Source of the DNA: Xylona heveae TC161
Taxonomy: Eukaryota; Ascomycota; Xylonomycetes; Xylonales; Xylonaceae
NCBI RefSeq assembly: GCF_001619985.1
Contig: NW_017264195.1
Span: forward strand, 1,488,001 to 1,552,000
Length of the DNA: 64,000 nucleotides
Reading direction: 5' to 3'
The position numbers and the translations under genes were made by a program. This document shows positions 11,423 through 22,376 of this stretch, one piece after another (position 1 is the stretch's first letter; the number at the start of each line of letters is the position of its first letter). Below the pieces are notes generated by a model that saw only the letters and a program-made list of their open reading frames with translations, did no database searches and was not told where the DNA came from.

Positions 11423-12628
11423 ATGTCGTATCCCCCGCCTCCAGGTCTGAAAAGCGCCCAGCAATCCATATCAGCTTCATCAACCCCACCACCTCACGCC
11501 TCTCTCCCTCCACGCCCGCCACCTCCGGCCGCTCCACTTTCGAACTTTAAGCCCGCATTTTCCTCCACGCCATCCTTTCTCTCGGGAGCAACTGGTTCTC
11601 GACCGGGCACCAATGGCGCAGCGACTCCTGTTGGGACGTTCACGGGCTTCCGACCCCGTACCATAGCCAATAACCAATCTTGGAGATCTTACAGTCCAAC
11701 CGTCTCAGCTCCACCAACTCCTGTCGCTTCTACAGTCTCAACTACACCTGCATCTGGATATGCAACTGCCGGTTATCCAACGAACTCATATGCGCAAGTA
11801 CAAACCCCGTACTATCAAACGCCGCAAGATGCACATGCGCACGCTACCCCGCCTCAGATCCAGAACCCTTTTCCTGCTCCTGGGCGAGGAAATGGCAATG
11901 CGCGATATCACGAGAGCGGTGCTGATCCAGAGATGGAAGCGCAAATAGCGCAATGGCAAAGTGCATATACAACTAGAGAGGCGGAGCCGCCAGGAAGCAA
12001 AAGCGGCGTGCGGGGAACAACTAGATTTGGCGAAGGATCTGCAGCAAATACTGGTGGACAAGTGTTTCGAATAGATTCCGGGACTGCAATCAACACGGAT
12101 GCGACGACAGCAACCACTCCTGATAGTGCAGCGGCGCCTGTCGCGCTTGGCCCTGATGGGAAGCAGAAGACTGTCGTAAGGAGCGGAGGTGGACAAGTCT
12201 GGCAGGACTCTTCGTTGCTCGAATGGGATCCGGCGCACTTCCGATTCTTTGTGGGAAATCTGGCTGGTGAGGTCACAGATGATTCTTTGCTGAAAGCATT
12301 TTCAAAATACCCTTCGGTCCAAAAGGCACGGGTTGTGAGAGACAAGCGTACTACCAAAAGCAAAGGGTTTGGGTTTGTCAGCTTCAGCGATGGCGATGAA
12401 TATTTTCGAGCGGCGCGAGAAATGCAAGGCAAATACGTTGGAAGTCATCCCATCCTCCTCAGAAGGAGCACTACAGAGATTAGGCCTACCGCTCCGGGGT
12501 CTAATAAGGGTGGGAAGCATGGTAAAGGCGGCCAAGACAATAAGCAAAACGGCTCAGGTGCAAAGACTGGAGCGGGTATTCAAAAGAAGCAGAGTAAGAC
12601 CAAGGGCGGGCTACGGATTATTGGTTAA
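11423..12628 (+). CDS. RNA-binding protein, RBM42-like, single RRM
   Basis: Intronless gene for 401 residues. The first 270 residues are low-complexity and rich in P, S, T, A and G (it starts MSYPPPPGLKSAQQS). One RRM follows at about 272-350 with RNP2 FRFFVGNLA and RNP1 KSKGFGFVSF. After it comes the family sequence DEYFRAAREMQGKYVGSHPI, and a Lys/Gly-rich basic tail ends KGGLRIIG. An RRM near the C-terminus behind a long disordered region, with LLEWDPAHFRFFVGNL just before it, is the RBM42 arrangement; the animal homologue interacts with hnRNP K. The role in fungi is not well defined. The start is the first in-frame ATG after a pyrimidine-rich leader. The basic tail probably adds RNA affinity. 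Confidence 0.9.
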   Translation: MSYPPPPGLKSAQQSISASSTPPPHASLPPRPPPPAAPLSNFKPAFSSTPSFLSGATGSRPGTNGAATPVGTFTGFRPRTIANNQSWRSYSPTVSAPPTPVASTVSTTPASGYATAGYPTNSYAQVQTPYYQTPQDAHAHATPPQIQNPFPAPGRGNGNARYHESGADPEMEAQIAQWQSAYTTREAEPPGSKSGVRGTTRFGEGSAANTGGQVFRIDSGTAINTDATTATTPDSAAAPVALGPDGKQKTVVRSGGGQVWQDSSLLEWDPAHFRFFVGNLAGEVTDDSLLKAFSKYPSVQKARVVRDKRTTKSKGFGFVSFSDGDEYFRAAREMQGKYVGSHPILLRRSTTEIRPTAPGSNKGGKHGKGGQDNKQNGSGAKTGAGIQKKQSKTKGGLRIIG

Positions 12629-12898
12629 AGTGCAGATAGGGACCGCCTGCCAGGTTCTTTCTACTGTTGTGTTCTGGCGCAATTTTTGTCATAAATTCTT
12701 TATATTGCTGTTAAATTCAGCTTTTACGCATAGATGGCCACAGCATGTTCATGTGGCCACTATCTATTTAATAATTGAATATCAGTACGCAAAATATCCT
12801 TTATACGTTTGAAAGTGTATTGTCGTTGAAGAGCGTTGTAGCCAATGGGATAATGGTCCAGAGATATCAGACAACTATAGGGCTATCTCTCTAAACCC

Positions 12899-13938
12899 TT
12901 AATAAAGGCCCTGGAACTGACTATTAAACCAATGCAGAGCCTGTTCCTGGCATTCATTTGCCTGTTTTTGGGCATCCAACAGGACAAGATCTGCACGCAC
13001 ACCGAACCCATGACTAGCACCATAATAGACCTTTACCTCTCCCTTGGCCTCTTCGCTCTGTTTCTCTACTATCTGCTTAATCTGTTCAATCTGCGGAGCC
13101 TTGATCACAATGTCCTTATCGCCGAGAGCAAAGCTAACTGGTTTCTTCATCTGCTCAATCTCAGTCGGCAGGACAAGATTGCTAGGATGCGCCGTGAAGC
13201 CTGCATCGATGAGAGGCTTGCCATTAGATGCTTCATAGCCATGTGCCAACACCACCGTGTGTTTCCCGCCCCAGCAGAACCCTGCTGCGCCAACTGGAAG
13301 GTTTGCGCCCTCGTTTTCCCGGATAGATTCAAAAAAGGACTTGACTGGGGGCCAGGTTTTGGAAAAGGTGTTTGCAAGCATGAATGGAATCATGAGGTAG
13401 AGCATCTTTGCAAAGTAGTATCTGTAATTTCGATGGTAAGTGAAATTAGGTTTTGAATATCGCGTGAATGCACTTACGGTTTGAGTAACGTATCAGTCCA
13501 ACTTCCGTTATTGAATGCTTTGCGCATCACGTCCACCGCCGAAATAGGAGCAGCATACCCTTATATCAACAATGTTAGCCTATTTCTGCCTTTTTTTTTA
13601 AAAAATATATATAACCTCCATATTCGTGTATAAATGGGTTAAAGCTAGTGCTTTGAGATGTGACGCCAATGCTCTTTTGACAATCGAGAGGCGAACTCAC
13701 CATCCATGAATTCAGGTAGATACACTTTGTAACCTCCAGTCTCGGCATACCCATCTGCCAAGAGCCTCAAATTGACAAACTCCCAACCAAATGCATCAGG
13801 AAGGATTACGATGATGCCCTTGACAGGTGCGCCTGAAGTAGGCTCGGCAACGTATGCATCAAGTCCATGGACTTTTGTGACCTGCCCTTTGGGTGTACCT
13901 TCATGAACAGAACCACGGAAGCAGTCAGGACAGGACAT
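12899..13938 (-). CDS. Dienelactone hydrolase family protein
   Basis: Alpha/beta-hydrolase of the carboxymethylenebutenolidase type; the natural substrate cannot be told from sequence. Inferred exons are 13701-13938, 13478-13559 and 12899-13421, giving 280 residues from the ATG that opens MSCPDCFRGSVHEG. The catalytic triad is visible: nucleophile Cys about 156 in GFCWGGKHT (the Cys replaces the usual Ser), Asp about 210 in LGDKD, and His about 244 in YGASHGFG. The strand after the N-terminus, GIIVILPDAFGW, is typical of fungal DLH proteins. The frame stays open upstream to another ATG at 14118, adding 60 residues rich in Arg/Lys with few acids, so a targeted longer form is possible (see findings). 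Its 3' end lies 270 bp from the convergent RBM42-like gene. Confidence 0.92.
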
Positions 13939-14727
13939 TTTCCTTCTTTTTTCTTTTCTTCTCCCGATGGACAGTCGATGATAATATCTCGAAAATAGCG
14001 GTAGTCTTCGGGGTTTTGTATTTGCCGCGGCTCTTGTCAGCTTGCTGCAGAGATCGGCACAAACTAGGTAGTGGTGGGTGACGGGACGAGTATTATATAT
14101 TTTGAGGACCGTGGACAAAATTCACAGAAAAACCTGAAATTGTGGAAAAAAGGTACATTAGACTGTTAGGCTACAATCATATCACCGGTTACTCAGGACG
14201 AGGCTCAAAATAATAGGACTCTCAGACGGATGGAATAATAGTCCGTCATGGAGATAAGAGGAGTTAAAGTGCGGAATGGACAGTTATCGCCATCCCACTA
14301 AACTCCTTAAGTGAAGTCGGAGGAATGGGAAGCCGACAATAACTACAGCAGGGAAGGCTGAAGGGTATCAGTATATTTTCAGCTGCACTGTGTTGGCTAT
14401 TAAGTTACGGACCCTTGATATTACATTGCCCTACATTTTGGGCTGTACAGTTCGATGTGTCATTGTGTCATGGCGGGGATTTATTGTCCTTGCACTTCGT
14501 ATGTGTATACACCGTTTTGCGTGCAGCGATGGCTCTACATCTCACGAGTGCGCTTGCACTGTATCTGGTTAATTCGGTAAAATTAGCGAAGGCGCCTGGG
14601 GGCTGAAATCGCGTTCGCATCGCGCCTCATGTTAGATGATAACCAGTTGCTAGGCCGTGAGATTCAAGCGGCAGCATTGTGGAGCGTCTTCCTATTTCTG
14701 ACCATATTCATTGAGGGTTTCGGAATC
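13939..14727. promoter_or_regulatory. Divergent spacer between DLH-family gene and ssr4
   Basis: About 790 bp with both promoters. The DLH-side 180 bp is part of an open frame that could encode an N-terminal extension. Nothing else coding is supported; a 60-codon frame near 14400-14600 looks like chance. Confidence 0.45.
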
Positions 14728-17028
14728 ATGAATGATCCGAGTGACGGAGTGCCGCAGCATCTGGTAAATGAAGTGTCCTTTCCGCGTCTCAGCCGTTAGC
14801 AACTAACCACGAGCTCTGCAGCTGCCACATGTGCATCTGGTCTCTTCGTATCGGTACCCAATACTTGCCTCTCTCAGTGTTGAGACTGTAGTAGATTATC
14901 TACTTCAGGCTCCGAAGGTCGTCAAAGATGTTGCGCCGATGAATTGGACTTTCCTGGACGGCCCCTCCGACGGCTCTGTGCTGCTTGTCTGGCAACCCTT
15001 TAAGCTTGGTACTCATTTTGCCAGTGATGGCTATGTATGGGCAGATGCGGAGCAAGCTTTTACCTCTGACGTCCGGGGATATGTAAGAAGCAAAGCCCAA
15101 GCATGTCAAATACGAAGGCTAACAATGCGATTGGACAGACTGTCGAAATGTATTATCATAGGACCGGCTACCGCCCCGGCAGTGAAGCAGTGGCCACGCA
15201 TTCCAGGAAGCGCTATCGCATATCTCTTTCCAAAAATTCCACCAATTCACCAGCCGATCCTTCGCTGTGGATTGTCCATTATTCTCAAGCTGAGCCTCAG
15301 AACCGAATTCCGGTCAATCGAATCCCCGTCATTCCGCAAATCCAGACTCTCTTTGCTCAGCGCCGCGCTTTGCAAAGCCAGGGGCAGCTTATGCGCAAGG
15401 AGTTTATGCTCCATGATCGCGGCAGCTGGCCAAGCATAAACATACCCGCTGGTCAAGCACCTGGTGGATTCCCTCAAGCGCCAGTGTACGGTTCGGGCTC
15501 CGTGCCACTTGGTCGCAATCAACAGCCTTACTATCCGCCTCCTGCACAAGGAGCATCTCAACCCGGAGTTGGTGCATCCCCTGCGGCAAAGCGACCAAGA
15601 CATACTCCGCCAACCCATGCGATTGGATCCGCTGGGGGGCCTTCCGTCTCGCAAGCCATCATTCATGAATCTACCATCGAAGATGAGGAGGATAACTCTC
15701 GCGGTGACATATTCGACCACCTAACGCCTCGTGAGCTCAGCATCATGAGATATACACAGCATCATGAATGGATGGAAGAGATATTTTCGTCGCCGTATTC
15801 CATGCAGCAGATTGTGCCTGTAGATCTCGGTCTGGGCTTGAAGGGCGAGCTCGAGGGTCTCACCAAAGGCGCTTTTGAGCCTGCATCAAGCGACTCCAGA
15901 GGCGCGAGTTCCGACGACAAGAATAAAATTGACTCTGGAACAGCCGAATTGTTCACGCAGCGTGCCACCGAGAGAATGCAGCAATTGAATGCAGAGATGG
16001 AAAAAATGAAGAAGGTTCATGCCAGAAGGATGGAGAAGATGCGCCGAGGAGCGAAGATTTCAGAGGCAGAAAAACGCGTGAGGATTGCTATTACAGATCC
16101 AACTCTGGCAGACTCCGAAATATGGATACCGGATGCTGGATTGGATGCTGTGAAAGATTCTGAGGGTCACACGAGCCCTCGTGCCAATCGTAAACCCAGA
16201 GAGAATGCCGAGGATGTCATCAAAGAGGTCCAGGATGACCTTGGCAAGCATATTGGTGTTTTTCAAGACATCAACTGTGTGCAAGCCGGTGGACTCGAGG
16301 AAAAGTACATCACAGGAAATGATGGCGATCATGAGATGACGCAAGATTCTTCTGTTAACGGAAACTCAAGAGAAGCGGAGATGCAGGCGGGTGACTCCAC
16401 AATGACAGGTATGGACGAGCTGCCTTCCACGACCTCAGCCTCACAAGATGCTCATGCTTCCCCTCGAAACGATGCTGCAAACACTCAACCCGTAGTGGAG
16501 ACTTCTGGTCCTGCTACGACCGAGACCACCTCTGGGGTTGCTCCGCCCGCTCAAAAGGAGGCTACCCCAGCTGAGAAGGCGCCAATTGCGGAAGCGATTC
16601 CGGAAGCCAAGCCAGACGTGGAAATGTCAGGCACCGCCCATGAGGTCACTCCCAAGGCTGGGGAAGAATCGAGTGACTGGGTGATGGTCAATAAAGATGC
16701 GGCAAGTGCTTCGAATGCCGAACCGGCAACTGCAAATAAACCTGAACAACAGCTGGACGCTCAACCTTCAGATGCAGCACCAGCCGATGACACCACAGGG
16801 GCAGCGTCCGGCGACTCCGCGATTCCAGGGACAGCCCCTACGCACGCAGACGACATGCTTGACACCAATGACTTTGGTGATTTCAGTAACTTAGACACTG
16901 CTGGCGAAGCTCTTGCCCACTACGACGAAAATCAGAGTCATGATCTTAGCCTGGGCTTAGATAATTCGGCCTTTGGTGACGCTTTTCATGGAACAGAGCC
17001 TCACAACGAGGACGAAGCAATGCTTTAG
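14728..17028 (+). CDS. ssr4: SWI/SNF and RSC subunit Ssr4
   Basis: Nuclear subunit shared by fungal SWI/SNF and RSC chromatin remodelers. Inferred exons are 14728-14763, 14822-15082 and 15139-17028, giving 728 residues. The N-terminal Ssr4 domain (about 10-200) reads LPHVHLVSSYRYPILASL, NWTFLDGPSDGSVLLVWQPF, VEMYYHRTGYRPG, DPSLWIVHYSQ and later RKEFMLHDRGSWPSINIPAG. The middle has a basic NLS-like AAKRPRHTPP, then DIFDHLTPRELSIMRYTQHH with HHEWMEEIFSSPYS. A charged helix (about 310-350, METM-like repeats of E/K/M/R) and a long acidic, Ala/Pro/Thr-rich tail end with an aromatic-acidic DFGDFSNLD. The start gives a 12-residue first exon (MNDPSDGVPQHL), joined in phase to LPHVHLV by a 58-nt intron with a CTAAC branch site. 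Identification rests on the Ssr4 N-domain. Confidence 0.92.
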
Positions 17029-18144
17029 ATTCTCCCCAAGCACGTGACAGTGGCCATTCTGATATCTTTTTCCTTACCATTTTTGTTTTCAGCCTTTGCA
17101 AAATTGTTTCCTATATTCTCGGCGATCGGCGAGCATCTTGTCTTGCTCTTTCTGGGCGCATGTTTAGGTTACACGATTAATCATACCACGAAAAGGAATG
17201 AGTTAAATCCTTCACTAGAAATCTTTGAAGGCCCTCTATCATGAAATACGATTAAAATCCATATTTTTAATTGTGAAATATTCGAGGCCTAATTTTTTCG
17301 TGTTTTTGAAAATTAATCTCTGTTCGATTCACCCGAAATTGAATACGTGGGAAGAAAAAGTACTTAACTTGGTGGCATGGCGTTTCTCACAAACCGGCGT
17401 ATTTCTAATAAAATTTAATGTCTAAGGATTTGTTTTCGTATGTATTCTTTACAGCATTTGACGTTCAATTTTAGATTCAAGGAGGATTCAAGACCAAATT
17501 CGAATTACGAGGTGTTTTAGAATATTGGAGGAGTTTCTTTATTTTTAGCCTGGCTCTGTCGCACTTTCCATGGCTGGAGTAATAAACGACCCGACGTGCC
17601 GGCCCAGTGACATCATATAACGCCCCGGGTATTCCAAGGCGCGTGCAGGACCACTTAGACGCCTAGTTGCAACTGCTTCATATTATTCTCCGACCAGCTC
17701 TTGGCAGAACTCGATCAAACAATCAGTCTCTGTCTAGAGTATTATCAGGACTTCTTTCCTGAGGTGTCAAGGTCAAGGCTAGTGCTGTTTGAGTCCGGCG
17801 TATCGCCTGTGAATGCGAACTGTTACAAATCTTGCAGCAAACAGGTACAGTGCGCTCTGGAACGTTTCAGAATTATTTCTGACAATTTGCACCATAGAAA
17901 CATTCAAAAGCTCGCTGAGGACTTCTCTTTCACTATAAAAAGTCAGAGTTGCTTGCACCTCTTTCACAATGTAAGCTGGTCTTCACTTGTTTTACGCTGC
18001 TCCTGATTTCGATTCTACATCACCCTTCCATTTATTACTGCCGGACAGTTTCCAGACGCTGGGACTTGTTGCCTTCTCAATTTGTTTTTGAATATTTTCC
18101 CTTGTCCGTAATCTCGTGCAGTTGTACCAGTTGAAATCTTCAAC
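17029..18144. other. AT-rich intergenic region between ssr4 and pil1
   Basis: About 1.1 kb between tandem genes. The part from about 17180 to 17560 is visibly AT-rich, consistent with ssr4 termination. The segment 17900-18144 is pyrimidine-rich and is probably the 5' UTR of the eisosome gene. No coding frame resembles a protein family. Confidence 0.5.
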
Positions 18145-19353
18145 ATGGCAATTCTCCCACCGCCTTATTCCCCTCGCAAACCGTCACCTCTTCCTCGTTC
18201 AAGATCGCTAAGCATTTTGCCTACTCGTGAAAGGAACCGATCACTTTCGATCAGATCTAAAAAGGGCGATGGAAGCGGCGCTGGGCACGCCGAGAAAAGT
18301 GCTCCCAAGCACCGTTTCACTATGGCTACTCTGCGAGGCATGCAGCAGCCTGAACTGAGTCGAAAGCTTTTCAAAATGATTAAGACTGAGAACCACGTTA
18401 TCAATGCGTATGAGGCTGCTAGTCGTGAACGTGTTGCTATTGGCACTCAACTTTCTGAGTGGGGCGAATCTACTGGAGACGATTCTGTCTCTGAAATTGC
18501 CGACAAGCTCGGTGTAGTCCTCGCAGAGATTGGAGAGCAGGAAGATGTATTTGCACAAAATCTTGAGGACTATCGAGCGGTTCTGAAGCAGATCAGAAAT
18601 ACCGAAAGTTCAGTGCAACCAAGCAGGGACCACAAGACAAAGGTCGCCGACGAGATCCAGAAGTTGAAGAATAAGGAGCCGCAAAGCACGAAGCTCGTTC
18701 AGCTTGAGCAGGAGCTAGTCAGAGCGGAAGCCCAGAACCTTGTTGCTGAGGCTCAATTAACCAACGTGGTGAGTAATTTACAGCTCAAATCACCGTAGAG
18801 AGCATGTGTTAACTAGCTGGCCTAGACACGTCAGAAATTGAAGGAAGCCTATGACATCCATTTCGCTGCTACAATTGAGCGTGCTGAAAAGCAAATCATG
18901 CTTGCTCGCCATGGTCGGCGCCTACTCAATCTCTTAGATGACACTCCAATTGTTCCCGGCGATAGCCGTCCGGCATTTGAGTATGGCCATGAGGCGCGTC
19001 AGGTCCTCAGCGATGCGGAGGAGGACCTGCGCGATTGGCATCCGACTGTAGAGCCAGTTCCAACGGCTTCAGGCTTACTTGAACAGAACCTGATGCCTGT
19101 AGTAGCTGGCTCCGCGGCCAACAGTTCCGTCGGACCGGTCCCTGGCGCGGGCTCTCCCCCTCGAAGTGGAAGCCCGTTGCAGGCACAGGGCATCTCTGAA
19201 ACTGCACCTGTTGCCGAGGACGAAATTCACCCAGCGTACAGGAAGGGAAGCGGAAGTGGTTCACCAAGTCGCAGGGAAGCCAGCGGCAGCACCGCCGTGG
19301 ACCCCGGCCTGTACACTGGTCCACAAGAGGAGGCACCAGCAACTGTTGCTTAA
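18145..19353 (+). CDS. Eisosome core component, Pil1/Lsp1 family
   Basis: BAR-domain protein that assembles membrane-curving scaffolds (eisosomes) under the plasma membrane. Inferred exons are 18145-18768 and 18826-19353, giving 383 residues, typical for the family. A basic N-terminal segment with repeated RSxS motifs (LPRSRSLSILPTRERNRSLS) suits phospho-regulation by basophilic kinases. The BAR domain (about 50-275) has the diagnostic FTMATLRGMQQPELSRKLFK, then NHVINAYEAASRERVAIGTQ, QLSEWGE, and after the intron RQKLKEAYDIHFAATIERAE. The C-terminal 110 residues are disordered, rich in G, S, P and E. Filamentous fungi often have two paralogues. The short MAILPPPYSP start suggests the second, PilB-like one, but I would not fix the paralogue from memory. 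Confidence 0.95.
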
Positions 19354-19811
19354 ATCTGATGTGTTGTGACTAATGCTTTGGCATGCATGCATGTGTTAAG
19401 AGCTTTGTTGCAGCTTTGTTTCTGGCATGAGATCATGTGTGATGTGAATTCGCCCAACCTGGCTCGGCGTTGTTGAGTACTTTCGACATGATTTTACGTA
19501 TCCGACCAATGACCTATTACATTCATAATATATTGATTTAACAATTGTAAAAGAATTGTGACCAAAATTCTCGTTGGATATTCGGCAAATTTGAAGCAAA
19601 TAAATTGTTTGTGTCGATATTGATGTTTTAGGAGCTTGCGGATCCATATCACGTGCAGCCATGCTCTCTAGCAGGCAGCTCGTCAGTGACGCGGCGAGGC
19701 AAGTCGACCTTGGGCGCATCTCCGAACCACAGCTTGTATCGCCTCAACTTCGTCGTCTCCGTTTCGTCACCATTCCATTGATAAACTTTTGATCGTTACG
19801 GGATTGGCATC
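19354..19811. promoter_or_regulatory. Intergenic: pil1 3' region and pre2 promoter
   Basis: 458 bp between tandem genes. AT-rich to about 19620, then more GC-rich to the Pre2 start, which matches terminator followed by promoter. No specific site is identified. Confidence 0.45.
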
Positions 19812-21291
19812 ATGGACTCGTTAGTAGCGCAATACTCTCGACCTGCTTTCCACAATGAAGGATACTCGCAAGAGGAGCAGCAGGAGCTTTCGCAGACAAT
19901 GCCTGGCGACATCTCGCTGAAGTTCGCTTTGCCTCCGGTAGCACAGGTAAGGTGTTTGGATTGTCAGAGTCGATGCAAAAATAAGCTTCTGGCTCCGATG
20001 AAGCTATGTGAATCTTCATTTAGTCATCGACTGACGTCTTCTCCTTCTAAAATCATCTAGCCGCACGCCTGGCTCCGAGCTCAGACCGATGACCATGCGA
20101 ACCCAAGCTGCCCGATCAAGCTTGCCCACGGTACGACAACGCTGGCATTCAGATTCCAAGGAGGAATTATCGTTGCAACAGACTCGAGAGCTACAGCAGG
20201 TGACTGGATTGCCAGTCAGACAGTGAAGAAGGTTATTGAGATTAACAACTGCCTGCTGGGTACTATGGCCGGAGGTGCAGCGGTACGTTTTCTTTCGACG
20301 ATTCTCATCCCTGTTCTGCGGCGGCACTGTGTTGGAACCGGCATTTGTTTCATCACGCTGGGTTGAAATGGGCCACTTCATGGAAGGATGATCCTTATAG
20401 CGCTCGGAAACTTTGAATACCGGCTGACAAAGGTCTGTCTGTGGAATATAGGACTGCCAGTACTGGCTTGCATACCTAGGAATGCAGTGTCGATTGCACG
20501 AGCTTCGACACAAGCGCCGTATCACCGTCGCAGCTGCTTCAAAGATTCTCGCCAACCTGGTCTACTCTTATAAGGGCTATGGTTTGAGTATGGTACGTTT
20601 ACCTGACGGCCTCCTGATATACCTGCAAAGCAACGACAACACTACGTCCATGAAGCTTCTCTTCTCTTTATCAATTTTGCCTCCATTACATCAAGTCGTT
20701 ACGTTTAAACCGCTACAAATGAGAAATCCCGCAAGACCCCGAATGTGTGAGACTAACCGTGTGCTTTGAAATGATACTAGGGAACCATGTGCGCAGGTGT
20801 CACTCCTCAGGAAGGTCCTGCGCTCTACTACATTGACTCCGACGGTACCAGATTGGCCGGCAACTTATTCTGTGTCGGATCCGGTCAGACGTTTGCCTAT
20901 GGTGTTCTGGATGCCGAATACAAATACGATTTGAGTGAAGAGGATGCGCTTGAGCTTGGCCGGAGAAGTATTCTCGCGGCTACGCACAGAGACGCGTACT
21001 CCGGAGGATACATTAACTTGTACCACGTCAAAGAAGACGGTTGGGTCAAGCATGGCTTTAATGTATGCATTTCCCTTGTCATGAATTTTTTTTAATTCTG
21101 TTCCTTCCCTTCTTTCCTCTCGCTGTCTCTACTTTCTTTTATCCGCGCGTGAAAAGAACTAAACGCGGTTACGTACTCGATCGAAACCATACTAATGCTT
21201 TCTGCTCTTTTTGCAGGACACCAACCCCATCTTCTGGAAGACCAAGTTAGAAAAGGGCGAATTCTCAAACGTTACTTCGGAGTTGGTTTAA
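19812..21291 (+). CDS. pre2: 20S proteasome subunit beta5 (Pre2), chymotrypsin-like activity
   Basis: Catalytic beta5 subunit of the proteasome core. Inferred exons are 19812-19946, 20061-20282, 20452-20592, 20781-21062 and 21217-21291, giving 284 residues. The propeptide is about 69 residues and ends KLAHG, followed by the N-terminal nucleophile Thr70 of mature [20 protein letters not shown]; Asp in VATDSRA and the downstream Lys/Ser pattern (MAGGAADCQYW) are the expected active-site neighbours. Further family blocks are [20 protein letters not shown] and [20 protein letters not shown]. All four introns are long for this window (114, 169, 188 and 154 nt). The subunit is certain because of HG/TTTLAF and the GYINLYHV block. 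It must be processed autocatalytically during core assembly. Confidence 0.97.
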
Positions 21292-22376
21292 TCACGGAAA
21301 GTGGGAATGGGACTTTCATTTCAAATTAGAATCAAAGAATAAGCAAGCGGCTCGAGCTTATGGCATACTCGAGGGGGTTGTCTATCTCACTTTGTGGAGA
21401 CTGCGTGTACCTTTATACGTTTTTGCTTTTTTCTCCCTCTTTCATATTTATCTCTTTTCCTATTTTCCATTTTCGATTTCATCTTACCGCCATCCTACCT
21501 CTCCTCGTCCCGCTTTTCCTCAATTACATAGGTAATCATCCCTGAATATTACGAATGAATAGTGTACGATTTAAGAGCTTGCACGGTGTTGTAATGCCAT
21601 ATCAATGTTATATTTAGTTGTTGTCTGAAATTCTTTTGCACAATAAATTTCAAGGTGCTGTGGAACGGTATGTCAACAGAGAAAAGCCATGGTCAGGGTT
21701 TATACAGGGAGTATGATGCACCATCTTGGATCAGAGCAAATTGGGAGAACTGCAGTGTGTGCAAAGATGATATTCAATGCAGAATGTGTGGAATAAGTAA
21801 AAATATGTATGAAGATAGTATGTGAATACATCAAAATCAAAGCTAAAGCTGTGCATATGAGTAAAGTGCGTTGCCAAGGATATACAAAAGATAATTGAGG
21901 TATTGAGAACGAGGTATTGAGAACGAGGTATTGATCAGCAAAAGCAACACAAGAAAGAGCCTGCAAGCTTCCACCTTCAAGCATACGGGCGCCTTCACAA
22001 AATACATACAGCAAAACCTCTTTGAACGGAATCGTAAAGCAGAATAAACAGAATGTGCATACAGGCGACAGAGGTAAATTGTATGTTACATTGCACAACA
22101 TGGTTACACGCTCCTCAACGCCATGCAATGCCAACAAGACAGAAAAAGAAACAAGACTCGGGCGCTGCGACCTCATATTGCTACTAACTCTGAGTAGCAG
22201 AGGAATAATCAAAGGAACTTCAAGAAGAACACGCTAGATTGGGAGGAGGAAAAGGGAATCAGATAATAAGACGCTGATCAAACGCAATGCCACGCCAAGT
22301 ATATCATACATTTGAAATCTGCATAATGAAAAAGCAAAGAAATGTGACAGTGGAACAAATCGCCGATACAAAATGG
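21292..22376. other. Convergent intergenic region with a short tandem repeat
   Basis: About 1.1 kb between the 3' ends of pre2 and the STIMATE-family gene. A pyrimidine-rich stretch covers 21410-21530, and a 14-bp tandem repeat lies at 21897-21934. A leftward open frame at 21700-22212 is low-complexity, has no family sequence, and I do not annotate it. Confidence 0.45.
21897..21934. repeat. 14-bp tandem repeat, about 2.7 copies
   Basis: The unit gaggtattgagaac occurs twice in perfect tandem and a third time partially (gaggtattga). It sits in the pre2/STIMATE 3' intergenic region, so it is probably a neutral minisatellite; no function is implied. Confidence 0.85.

Noticed and set aside
19947-20060. 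Possible box C/D snoRNA in the first Pre2 intron (cgatga and ctga words)
   Set aside because: The boxes are only partly matched, lie too close together and lack a closing stem.
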